Assembly: GCA_018714645.1 (NCBI GenBank)
Contig: DVND01000097.1
Coordinates: 1-12,936, forward strand
DNA from: Candidatus Avimonoglobus intestinipullorum
GTDB taxonomy: Bacteria > Bacillota > Clostridia > UBA1381
Reading direction: 5' to 3'
DNA: 12,936 nucleotides
Position 1 is the first letter of the stretch; each line of letters begins with the position of its first letter. A model generated the notes under the pieces. That model searched no databases and was not told where the DNA came from. It saw only the letters and a list, made by a program, of their open reading frames with translations. The position numbers and the translations under genes are program-made. This document shows positions 1 to 7,211 of the stretch, one piece after another.

Positions 1-1313
1 AAAATACTCGAATAAAGCGGCATTTCCAAAATACAGTTGGTTTTTTCTAAATCTAAAACATCCTTTTTGAAAAGTTCACAATCATGGTCTTTGTCTAAGA
101 TGTAATATTCCAGCTCCCTCTCTCCCTTAAACCCGGACAAATCAAGCTCTACCACCGCGTCAGGGGCGTCGTCGTCATCGTCAAAATATGTAACCATCAC
201 CGCACCGCTGTTTTCATTTTTAGCTGCCGAAACATACACATTGCCGCTTTCCGACCTGGCATCCACTGCCGTCCCCAATTGATAGAGCACATTGAACATG
301 AAAAACGGATAATACCCCTTCAGCTTATCACACACAAAATCAGTATTAAACAGCCCGTTCATTGCGCAGGGCCTTGCATCATAATACATCAGCAAATCCA
401 CATCAGACTGTTGGCATACAGCCATCGTCCCGGCGGTGAACGCAGCGCCCTTTATGGATTTTTCGCTTCTGAGAGAATAGAGCCATTCGTCCCCCTCCCA
501 GCCCTTCACGTAGTTCCATTCGTTCAAAATGCTTTCCGTATTTTTGTATCCGTTATCATCAAGCATTTTTCTGATGCGGTCCGCCCTTTCCAGGATCCGT
601 TTGGGGTCATTGGCATATATATGCCACGAAAAAAAGTCCAGCGGCGCACGGAGCTGCTTCAGGAACTCCGCCGCCCACGCATAATCGTGTGCGAGTGCGG
701 GGCCTCCTATTTTAAGCGTGGGAAAACATTTTTTCAAATGCGTTGCTGCAATATCATAAAATTCAAAAAACTGCAGTTTTGTTCCGCCCCATGTCCTCTT
801 GTTGTCCGAATCATCCGCATCCAAATCAGGCTCGTTCCATATTTCCCAATATTCGATGCCATAATGAAAGCCGTTTGCCCAGCCATCATTATAGTGTTTT
901 ATAATATGTTCGCAAATCACCGCCCACTTGTGAAAGTCTTTCGGTGGAATTGTCCCATATTTTTTTATGTAATGCTCAATTTTCTGGCCCAGCCTGTAAA
1001 AAGTCTTGCAGCCTGCCAAATCAATCACCCTTAAATATTCGTCGGTGCATGCAAAATCATAGGATGCTTCGTCGTAAGGGTCGGCGTCAAAGTCCGGAAA
1101 GATGGCAGTTATATCCACTGCGTGCTCTCCGCCGTATTCCGCATAAAACGCAGCGTCATGCGTCCGCACGTATGGTATTCCCGCGTCTTTAAAAGCATCA
1201 ATGTTTGTCACTCTTTGGTCAGCGGCAAATTTGTACACAGGGCCATTATTCACCGCATGCATCGGCTTTATTTTTCCCGTATTTTTTTCAAAATCAACTG
1301 ATATCTTTTTCAT
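1..1313 (-). CDS. Glycoside hydrolase family 39 enzyme (beta-xylosidase-like), 3' end outside window
   Basis: The reading frame is open from an ATG at 1313-1311 to the left edge, giving 437 residues with no stop. The translation has the clan GH-A retaining pattern. WNEPDL at residues 159-164 supplies the acid/base Glu161, and ILNEWN places the nucleophile at Glu265. This spacing fits GH39 beta-xylosidases, which are about 500 residues long. SWHIYA near residue 237 and the C-terminal beta-rich part ending MPLYSSI also fit, so probably only a short tail is missing. There is no signal peptide, so it should act in the cytoplasm on imported oligosaccharides. The start is supported by GAAGGGG ten bases upstream. 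It has its own promoter and operator-like palindrome, separate from recD2 upstream. GH39 also includes alpha-L-iduronidase and other activities, so the substrate is not settled; xylo-oligosaccharides are the default guess. Confidence 0.85.
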   Translation of the reverse strand, partial: MKKISVDFEKNTGKIKPMHAVNNGPVYKFAADQRVTNIDAFKDAGIPYVRTHDAAFYAEYGGEHAVDITAIFPDFDADPYDEASYDFACTDEYLRVIDLAGCKTFYRLGQKIEHYIKKYGTIPPKDFHKWAVICEHIIKHYNDGWANGFHYGIEYWEIWNEPDLDADDSDNKRTWGGTKLQFFEFYDIAATHLKKCFPTLKIGGPALAHDYAWAAEFLKQLRAPLDFFSWHIYANDPKRILERADRIRKMLDDNGYKNTESILNEWNYVKGWEGDEWLYSLRSEKSIKGAAFTAGTMAVCQQSDVDLLMYYDARPCAMNGLFNTDFVCDKLKGYYPFFMFNVLYQLGTAVDARSESGNVYVSAAKNENSGAVMVTYFDDDDDAPDAVVELDLSGFKGERELEYYILDKDHDCELFKKDVLDLEKTNCILEMPLYSSI

Positions 1314-1331
1314 GTTTCAACTACCCCTTCT

Positions 1332-1356
1332 TATGTGCATTATTGTAATACACATA
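1332..1356. promoter_or_regulatory. 25-bp near-perfect palindrome, probable repressor operator of the GH39 gene
   Basis: The outer arms TATGTG (1332-1337) and CACATA (1351-1356) and the inner arms ATTA (1339-1342) and TAAT (1346-1349) are perfect reverse complements around the centre TTG (1343-1345). Only the pair 1338/1350 (C and A) breaks the symmetry. The site covers the -10 element and predicted transcript start, so a bound dimer would block transcription. It lacks the central CG of typical LacI or CcpA sites. The cognate regulator is not identifiable here. Confidence 0.6.
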
Positions 1357-1379
1357 CCATGAAACATTCTTGATGTCAA
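1351..1379 (-). promoter_or_regulatory. Candidate sigma-A promoter for the GH39 gene
   Basis: On the minus strand a perfect TTGACA (1379-1374) is followed after 17 bases by TATGTG (1356-1351), preceded by TGG as in extended -10 promoters. The -10 is poor (3 of 6), so the -35 and the TGn carry the call. The predicted transcript start is near 1344, about 30 bases before the ATG. A second -10-like TATAAT lies at 1387-1382 but has no good -35. Confidence 0.5.
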
Positions 1380-1467
1380 TGATTATAAAGAACTGTCATG
1401 TGACAAAATTTTAACAGCATACTGCCCTTTGCAAACAGGTTCGGAAGACAAAGCAAACAAAGACGCA

Positions 1468-3723
1468 TCAGCCATCCTCTTGTTCAAATGGGTCCTCTTC
1501 CAGCATTTTCCGAATTGTCTGCAGTTTTTGCGAAAGCCCCGTAAACCGCTCCCGCTCGGTGTTATTGCGCACCATCTGTACCATGGGCTTCTCCCCGCCC
1601 ACCAGCACCACCAGCTCCCGCGCCCGCGTGACGGCGGTGTAAAATAAATTGCGGCATAAAAGCATCGGCGGGAAATTGCACATGGGCATAATCACCACGG
1701 GAAACTCGCTCCCCTGGCTTTTATGCACCGTGATGGCATAAGCCAGCTCCAGCTCATCCAGATAGGAAAATAAATACTCTACCTCTTTGTCGTCGTCAAA
1801 CAGGATGGTCATCATTTTATCGCGAACGGAAATGTTTTCAATAATCCCCATATCCCCGTTGAAAATCCCCGCGCCAACCTCCCCGTTTCCCCTTGTCCAG
1901 GGAATGTCGTAGTTGTTCTTGGTCTGCATCACCTTGTCGCCCATGCGGAAGACCGTGCGTCCATATTGATACTGGGGCTTGGCCATATCCTCCGGGTTCA
2001 CAGCCGCCTGCAATTCCTGGTTCAGGTTCAATACGCCCGCCGTCCCCTTTTTTGACGGGGACAACACCTGGATATCGGACAGCGGATTCAGCCCATAGCT
2101 GTTCGGCAGCCGGTTTTTATATAAATCCACCACCGTTTGCAGCACAGACATGCTGTTGCTGCGCCTGAGAAAAAAGAAATCGCTGTCGCGCCCGCCCAGT
2201 TCCGGCAGCTCGCCGTGATTGATTCGGTGCGCATTGACGACGATCAAGCTTTCCTGCGCCTGGCGGAAAATGTGCTCCAAGCGGATTACGGGGACAATGC
2301 CCCCGGCGATGATATCCTTCAAAACGTTTCCCGGCCCTACCGACGGCAGCTGATCGGCGTCACCCGCAAAAATCACACGCGCACCGGGCTTGACTGCCCG
2401 CAAAAATGCGTGCATCAGCACGATGTCCACCATACTCATCTCGTCCACAATAATCACATCGGCAGAAAGCGGGTTTTCCTCGTTTTTCGTAAAGACCTGC
2501 CGGTCGGAGTCCCGCTGGACGCCTAACAGCCGGTGCAGCGTTTTCGCCTCTAAGCCTGTCACTTCGCTCATGCGCTTTGCCGCGCGTCCCGTGGGCGCGG
2601 CCAGCGCCACCTCCAGCTTCAGCCGCTCCATCAGGCGGATGATCGTCTTAATGGCCGTGGTCTTTCCCGTTCCCGGTCCGCCGGTGATCACCATGCAGCT
2701 TTCCCGCGCGGCAGTGATGACAGCTTCCCGCTGCTCCGACGCAAGGCCGATGCCCTCTTCTGCGGAAATCTCTTCCATCAATGTCAAAACCTCTTCTTCC
2801 GGCATAGTGAATTTTTGCTCCGTCTCCGCCATGGATGCAATCCGCCGTGCCACATACAGCTCCGCCGTTAAGAATGGGGTGAGATAGTAAACGTCATGCC
2901 CATTCACCTGATCTAAATAGATATCCTTTTCCAGCATCAGCACATCCAGCCCGTTTTCCACCTCTGCTTCATCAATATTCAAGGTATAGGCGGCGTGCTC
3001 TATCAAGACGCTTTTGGGCAGATAGGTGTGCCCGCTGGTGTAAGCGGCATTTGAAAGCATATATTTAATGCCAGCGCGGATGCGTTCCGCGCTGTTTTTG
3101 GGGATACCGCGGACAAAGGCGATATTGTCGGCGGTTTTAAAACTAATGCCTTCCACACGCTCCGCAAGGATATACGGATTTTTCTCAATCAATTCCACCG
3201 CATTGCGCCCCAGCGTCTGGTGTACGCGCATGGCAAGATTGGCAGAAATATGGTATTGCTGTAAAAACATCACAATGTTCTGCATGGATTGCAGTCTGGC
3301 AAACGATTCCCCAATCTTTTTTGCCCGTTCTTTGGATATCCCCTTCAATTCGCTGAGCCGTTCCGGCTCTGTGAGCATGATATCCAGTACCTGCGGCCCA
3401 AAATGCTCCACCAGCCGTTTTGCCGTGGCCTCGCGCACGCCTGAAACAATGCCGGAGGCCAGATACCGCACCACCGCCTCTTCATCCCGCGGCAGAAGTG
3501 TTTCATAGTAGTCAACCTTGAATTGCTCCCCATAGTCCGGGTGGCTCACCCAAGAGCCGGTCATCTTCAGTTCTTCGCCCTCGCTCACATAGGGCATGTA
3601 CCCTGTGGCGGTAAACAAACCTTCATCCTGATTTTCAATATCACAAACAGTGTAACCGTTATCCGGATTCGTATAAATAATTTCAACAACTGTTCCGGTC
3701 AATTCAAAAATACGTTCCATCAT
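1468..3723 (-). CDS. recD2: RecD2-type ATP-dependent DNA helicase (RecD/TraA family)
   Basis: This 751-residue protein is a superfamily 1B helicase moving 5' to 3' on DNA. RecD2 works without RecBC in DNA repair and replication-fork maintenance in many Bacillota. The N-terminal third (1-230) is the extended RecD2 region with an OB-like start and helix-hairpin-helix segments (LKGISKERAKKIG, 126-138). The helicase core has Walker A GGPGTGKTT (348-356), motif Ia APTGRAAKRM (376-385), Walker B VIIVDEMSM (423-431), motif III GDADQLPSVGPG (454-465), HIFRQA (484-489) and the C-terminal UvrD-like motif with TVHKSQGSEF (665-674) and YTAVTRA (695-701). Length is near the family norm. The first two codons are both ATG, and either could start translation. 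It begins one base after the stop of the PLP-enzyme gene, in TGAAATGATG, so translational coupling is likely. No good terminator was seen after it. Confidence 0.96.
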   Translation of the reverse strand: MMERIFELTGTVVEIIYTNPDNGYTVCDIENQDEGLFTATGYMPYVSEGEELKMTGSWVSHPDYGEQFKVDYYETLLPRDEEAVVRYLASGIVSGVREATAKRLVEHFGPQVLDIMLTEPERLSELKGISKERAKKIGESFARLQSMQNIVMFLQQYHISANLAMRVHQTLGRNAVELIEKNPYILAERVEGISFKTADNIAFVRGIPKNSAERIRAGIKYMLSNAAYTSGHTYLPKSVLIEHAAYTLNIDEAEVENGLDVLMLEKDIYLDQVNGHDVYYLTPFLTAELYVARRIASMAETEQKFTMPEEEVLTLMEEISAEEGIGLASEQREAVITAARESCMVITGGPGTGKTTAIKTIIRLMERLKLEVALAAPTGRAAKRMSEVTGLEAKTLHRLLGVQRDSDRQVFTKNEENPLSADVIIVDEMSMVDIVLMHAFLRAVKPGARVIFAGDADQLPSVGPGNVLKDIIAGGIVPVIRLEHIFRQAQESLIVVNAHRINHGELPELGGRDSDFFFLRRSNSMSVLQTVVDLYKNRLPNSYGLNPLSDIQVLSPSKKGTAGVLNLNQELQAAVNPEDMAKPQYQYGRTVFRMGDKVMQTKNNYDIPWTRGNGEVGAGIFNGDMGIIENISVRDKMMTILFDDDKEVEYLFSYLDELELAYAITVHKSQGSEFPVVIMPMCNFPPMLLCRNLFYTAVTRARELVVLVGGEKPMVQMVRNNTERERFTGLSQKLQTIRKMLEEDPFEQEDG

Positions 3724-3724
3724 T

Positions 3725-5125
3725 TCACTTCACAACTTCAATTTGTTCTTCGCGCAAGCCTGTAATTTCCGCGCCTGCTTTTTGCAGTGCAAAAAGATAT
3801 GCAATGGCCTCCGCTGTAACACGCTCCCCGCAGGCGATCACCGGCACCCCCGGCGGATACGCCGCGGCGGTCGTTTTGGAAATGCGCCCCGCCGCCTGTT
3901 TTAACGGGAGATACACCCCCGGCGCATCAAATGCATCGGCGGGCGGCAATGCCTGCTCCAACACCGGCGGCGGCGCGGCTTCATACCGGGTTCCCGCCGG
4001 CGGCAATTTCTCTGCGATGCTGAGAAGCGCTTTCTCCAGTATATGCAGTTCCGCCGCCGTATTCGCCGCCGTGGCGATACAAACCACGTTATCCAAATCC
4101 GCCATTTCCGCATCGATCCCCTGCTCCGTCAACTTCCGGAACACATCAAAGCCAGTCGTTTGATAGGCGGAAAAATTGAATACAAGCCGCGTTTCATCAA
4201 CAGCATATCCTCCCGCACAGGCCGCCGTCAGCGGGCAAATCGCAGACTGCGCCGCAATCCGCGCTTTCAACGCTACACAAGCGCGATATAACGCTCCCCA
4301 CTGCTGCCCGTCCTCTAATTCCGCCCGGGCCAAATCCATAGCGGCAACCATGGGATAGGACGGGCTGGAGGTTTGGAGCATGACTGTGTATGCGCGCAGC
4401 CGCTCCCGGTCCACCAAATCGGAGCGAATATGCAAAAAAGCGGATTGATTAGGCGCATTCAGCGTTTTATGGGCGCTTTGCACTGCCATGTCCGCGCCGG
4501 CGCGGATTGCCGTTTTAGGGAACAGCGCGTCCGCCGCCGCAAAATGTGCGCCATGCGCTTCATCCACCAGCAACGGCACTCTATGGGCATGGGCAATTGC
4601 CGCAATTTCCTCCAAGTCCGCACATACTCCATAAAAATTGGGGGACGTGAGCAATACTGCCTGTACCTGATGTCTGGACAATGCAGCCTGCACCTGGGCC
4701 GGCCGCACCGGCGCCGGAACGCCGAACCCCTCCAACAGCCCCTGGGGTATATATACCGGCTCCAACCCAAATAAAATACACGCATGTATCAGCGACATAT
4801 GGCAGCCCCGGTTCACCAGCACCTTTCCGCCGCGGCGGCAGGCCGCCGCCAACATACAATGGATACCGGCGGTAGAACCGTTGACAAGAAAAAAGGTCTC
4901 CTCCGCGCCATAGAATGCCGCCGCAAGCCGCATCGCCTCCCGGATTGCCTCCCGCGGTGCATGCAGGCTGTCCGTTTCTGCCAGCTCTGTCACATCATAG
5001 GCGCAAATATGTTCCAAAAACGGCGCCGGGAAACCGCGCCCGCCTTTATGCCCGGGCATAGCAAAAGAAATATGCCCCAGTTCCCGATACCGTTCCAGCA
5101 TGTCAAACACAGGTGTATTGCGCAT
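3725..5125 (-). CDS. Orn/Lys/Arg decarboxylase-family PLP enzyme (SpeA/YaaO-like)
   Basis: This 466-residue fold-type I PLP enzyme belongs to the short Orn/Lys/Arg decarboxylase group that includes Bacillus SpeA and YaaO. Visible motifs in order are MPGHKGGRGF (23-32), VTELAETDSLH (45-55), NGSTAGIH (82-89), the cofactor-binding Asp in DEAHGAHF (188-195), Schiff-base Lys220 in SAHKTL (217-222), and the C-terminal domain with YPPGVPVIACGE (423-434). The frame extends upstream to 5164, but AAAGGGGAGG sits just before the ATG at 5125-5123 and the family N-terminus begins here, so that start was chosen. Members decarboxylate arginine, lysine or ornithine to polyamines, but many clostridial ones are uncharacterised, so the substrate is left open. 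It has a good promoter and is the first gene of a two-gene unit with recD2. The sequence is rich in Ala and in GCC/GCG codons, visibly more GC-rich than the GH39 gene. Confidence 0.88.
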   Translation of the reverse strand: MRNTPVFDMLERYRELGHISFAMPGHKGGRGFPAPFLEHICAYDVTELAETDSLHAPREAIREAMRLAAAFYGAEETFFLVNGSTAGIHCMLAAACRRGGKVLVNRGCHMSLIHACILFGLEPVYIPQGLLEGFGVPAPVRPAQVQAALSRHQVQAVLLTSPNFYGVCADLEEIAAIAHAHRVPLLVDEAHGAHFAAADALFPKTAIRAGADMAVQSAHKTLNAPNQSAFLHIRSDLVDRERLRAYTVMLQTSSPSYPMVAAMDLARAELEDGQQWGALYRACVALKARIAAQSAICPLTAACAGGYAVDETRLVFNFSAYQTTGFDVFRKLTEQGIDAEMADLDNVVCIATAANTAAELHILEKALLSIAEKLPPAGTRYEAAPPPVLEQALPPADAFDAPGVYLPLKQAAGRISKTTAAAYPPGVPVIACGERVTAEAIAYLFALQKAGAEITGLREEQIEVVK

Positions 5126-5172
5126 AAAGCCTCCCCTTTCGTAGCGAAACATATGTTTCCTCACATACTTCT

Positions 5173-5201
5173 ATCATAGCATAAAACCGCTGGCAAGTAA
5201 A
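5173..5201 (-). promoter_or_regulatory. Promoter of the PLP decarboxylase-recD2 unit
   Basis: On the minus strand TTTACT (5201-5196, 4 of 6) and TATGAT (5178-5173, 5 of 6) are 17 bases apart, and the -10 is preceded by TGC, an extended -10. The transcript would start near 5166, leaving a leader of about 40 bases. Confidence 0.6.
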
Positions 5202-5208
5202 GAGCCAA

Positions 5209-5237
5209 TTGCATGTTTCTCCCAGCCGTGCTATAAT
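5209..5237 (+). promoter_or_regulatory. Promoter of the nitroreductase gene
   Basis: TTGCAT (5209-5214) and a perfect TATAAT (5232-5237) are separated by 17 bases, with TGC directly before the -10. The -35 is only 3 of 6, as is common for extended -10 promoters. The divergent promoter's -35 ends only seven bases away. Confidence 0.6.
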
Positions 5238-5256
5238 AAACGTGAGGTGATTTTCC

Positions 5257-5814
5257 ATGCAAGTAAAAGATGCGATTATAAGCCGCCGGAGCATCCGCAA
5301 ATTTAAACCGGATCTGCCGTCTTACGCTGTTTTGAAAGAGTTTGTCAATTTGGGGCGCCTCAGCGCCAGCGCCGCAAATATGCAGCCGCTTAAATTTGCT
5401 ATTTTGGAAGATGCGGCAAAACAGATTTTTCCCCATGTCAAATGGGCAGGATACCTGCCGGATTGGAATCCCGCCCCAGAGGATGCGCCGCCTGCATATA
5501 TCGCCGTTTTCGGCGATACTGCAATCAAAAACCAGTTTGAGACGGACGCCGGCGCGGCAATTCAAAATATCCTGCTGGGCGCAGTGGATTCTGGGCTTGC
5601 CGCCTGCTGGCTGGGGGCGATAGACCGACCCGCGCTCAAAGCCCTGCTGGGCTTTGGCGATCAATACCAATTGCTGTATCTGGTCGCAATCGGATACCCG
5701 GCCCAGGAAAGCATCATGTTTGATACGGCAGACAGCATCAAATACACTATGGATGAACGTGGCACGGTACACGTGCCGAAACGTCCATTATCTGAAGTTC
5801 TGCTCGATTTATAA
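5257..5814 (+). CDS. Nitroreductase family protein (FMN-dependent)
   Basis: This is a small 185-residue flavoprotein of the nitroreductase fold, which uses FMN and NAD(P)H to reduce nitro compounds, quinones or similar acceptors; the physiological substrate is usually unknown. The FMN-phosphate motif SRRSIRKF is at 9-16, the ASAANMQPLKF segment at 38-48, the core helix GAAIQNILLGAVDSGLAACWLGA begins at 99, and the closing GYPA turn is at 146-149. Length fits the short, minimal branch of the family. The start is supported by GAGGTGA (5244-5250) six bases before the ATG and by a promoter upstream. A longer antisense frame over the same stretch lacks any family motif. The gene is monocistronic, ending at a strong terminator. 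Its link to the divergent PLP enzyme is positional only. Confidence 0.93.
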   Translation: MQVKDAIISRRSIRKFKPDLPSYAVLKEFVNLGRLSASAANMQPLKFAILEDAAKQIFPHVKWAGYLPDWNPAPEDAPPAYIAVFGDTAIKNQFETDAGAAIQNILLGAVDSGLAACWLGAIDRPALKALLGFGDQYQLLYLVAIGYPAQESIMFDTADSIKYTMDERGTVHVPKRPLSEVLLDL

Positions 5815-5816
5815 CA

Positions 5817-5845
5817 AAAAACAGGAGCCCCCGACTCCTGTTTTT
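5817..5845. terminator. Bidirectional intrinsic terminator between nitroreductase and uxaA
   Basis: AAAAACAGGAG (5817-5827) pairs perfectly with CTCCTGTTTTT (5835-5845) around a seven-base loop. It has a T-run on either strand, so it can end both converging transcripts. The last two bases of the stem lie in the uxaA stop codon (5846-5844). Confidence 0.92.
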
Positions 5846-7211
5846 ATAAAGTTACGCCATCCTTAAAAATGGAAATTTCACTGTATCCGTTCAGCTCGTT
5901 TTTTGTGTTCTTGCCCTCTGCCACCGCAAGGATTTCATCCAGCAGGGCATCCGTCAAATCGCAGCCTTCCAAAACAGGGCTTGCGTCAAAGTCAATCCAT
6001 CCCGGCTTTTTTTCAAAAAGCGCATGGTTGGTGGAAATTTTCATCGTCGGTACCGGCCCGCCCAGCGGTGTTCCCCGTCCGGTAGTAAACAGCACCATAT
6101 GCGCGCCCGCGGCGGCAAGGTTCGTCACCGCCACAATATCGTTTCCCGGCCCGTTTAAAAGCGACAGCCCCGGCTTTTGGATCGTATCCCCGTAGTCCAG
6201 CACGTCCACAACAGGCACCAGCCCGCCCTTCTGGACGCATCCCAGGGATTTTTCCTCCAGCGTGGTAATACCGCCCGCTTTATTCCCGGGCGATGGATTC
6301 TCATACACCACCTGGTTATGCCGTTCATAATAAGCTTTAAAATTATTGACCAGCCATACAGTTTTGTCAAACACCGCTTCATCTACGCACCGCTGCATCA
6401 GCAGATGCTCCGCGCCGAACATCTCCGGCACCTCCGTCAACGCGCAGCATGCACCCTGAGCGGCCAGCCGCTCCGCGGCCCGTCCCACAAGCGGGTTTGC
6501 GGTGATACCGCTGAGCGCATCGCTGCCGCCGCACTTCAGCCCCACCTTCAGCTTTGATACCGGCACCGGTGTGCGCCGGAACGTATCCGCATACTGCCGC
6601 AGTTCTGCAATCAGCCGCACGCCTTCTTCGATTTCATCCGCCACATCCTGGGTATTTAAAAACCGTACCCGCGCAGGGTCATATTCCCCCAGGACTGTTT
6701 TAAACACATTGATGTTATTATTTTCACAGCCCAGCCCCAGCACCAACACGCCGCCTGCATTGGGATGGTTCACCAGCCCGCGCAGAATCAACTGTGTGGT
6801 ATGCTGGTCGTCCCCCATCTGGGAGCACCCAAACGGATGCGGGAAACACTTTGCCCCGGTGCGGCGCGCAAGCTGTTCCGCAGTTTTATTGACGCACCCC
6901 GCCGTATTGATAATCCAAATATCGTTCCGGATGCCCACGTTCCCATCCGGCCGCACGTACCCCATAAAGGTGCGCGGCTCCTCCGGTGCAAGCGGCTGGA
7001 AATCCGGGGTATACCGATATGTTAATTGCCCTTGTAAATTGGTTTTCAAATTGTGGGTATGCACATGCTCCCCCGCCTTAATGTCACAGGTGGCATGGCC
7101 AATCGGGAAGCCATACTTGATAACAGACTCCCCGTTTTTTATGTCTCTTATTGCATATTTGTGTCCATTTTCCAAATTCACTTCCACATTGTCCCGTTCA
7201 TGAATTTTCAT
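5844..7211 (-). CDS. uxaA: Altronate dehydratase UxaA
   Basis: UxaA removes water from D-altronate to give 2-keto-3-deoxy-D-gluconate, the third step of bacterial galacturonate breakdown; it is an Fe/Mn-type enzyme in the cytoplasm. The 455 residues hold an N-terminal SAF domain (GHKYAIRDIKNGESVIKYGFPIG from 16, GEHVHTHN 47-54) and the large C-terminal dehydratase domain with FPHPFGCSQMGDD (123-135), KCGGSDALSGITANP (226-240), NPSPGNKAGGITTLEEKSLG (305-324) and GRGTPLGGPVPTMKIS (378-393). It is about 40 residues shorter than E. coli UxaA, mainly in the N-terminal domain. The frame extends upstream to 7277, but the ATG at 7211-7209 matches the family start and has GAAGAGG before it. It overlaps the end of uxaB by 14 bp, so it is the last gene of lplD-uxaB-uxaA and its translation is probably coupled. 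Its stop lies in the terminator stem. Confidence 0.95.
   Translation of the reverse strand: MKIHERDNVEVNLENGHKYAIRDIKNGESVIKYGFPIGHATCDIKAGEHVHTHNLKTNLQGQLTYRYTPDFQPLAPEEPRTFMGYVRPDGNVGIRNDIWIINTAGCVNKTAEQLARRTGAKCFPHPFGCSQMGDDQHTTQLILRGLVNHPNAGGVLVLGLGCENNNINVFKTVLGEYDPARVRFLNTQDVADEIEEGVRLIAELRQYADTFRRTPVPVSKLKVGLKCGGSDALSGITANPLVGRAAERLAAQGACCALTEVPEMFGAEHLLMQRCVDEAVFDKTVWLVNNFKAYYERHNQVVYENPSPGNKAGGITTLEEKSLGCVQKGGLVPVVDVLDYGDTIQKPGLSLLNGPGNDIVAVTNLAAAGAHMVLFTTGRGTPLGGPVPTMKISTNHALFEKKPGWIDFDASPVLEGCDLTDALLDEILAVAEGKNTKNELNGYSEISIFKDGVTL

Noticed and set aside
279..1034. Open frame of 251 codons on the plus strand
   Set aside because: It lies antisense to the GH39 gene, whose translation has both catalytic motifs. 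The plus-strand product has no recognisable motif and no good ribosome binding site.
1394..1405. TGTCA-TG-TGACA dyad upstream of the GH39 gene
   Set aside because: Five-base arms with a two-base spacer are short and likely by chance in an AT-rich gap. It does not align with a promoter element.
1381..1467. Possible terminator after recD2
   Set aside because: I found no stable stem followed by a T-run on the minus strand. Read-through toward the GH39 gene cannot be excluded.
5126..5164. Thirteen-residue N-terminal extension of the PLP enzyme
   Set aside because: The extension would translate the strong ribosome binding site AAAGGGGAGG. The family N-terminus starts at the ATG at 5125.
5161..5772. 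Open frame of 203 codons on the minus strand, longer than the nitroreductase
   Set aside because: It is a shadow of the nitroreductase, which shows the FMN-binding motifs, a ribosome binding site and a promoter.
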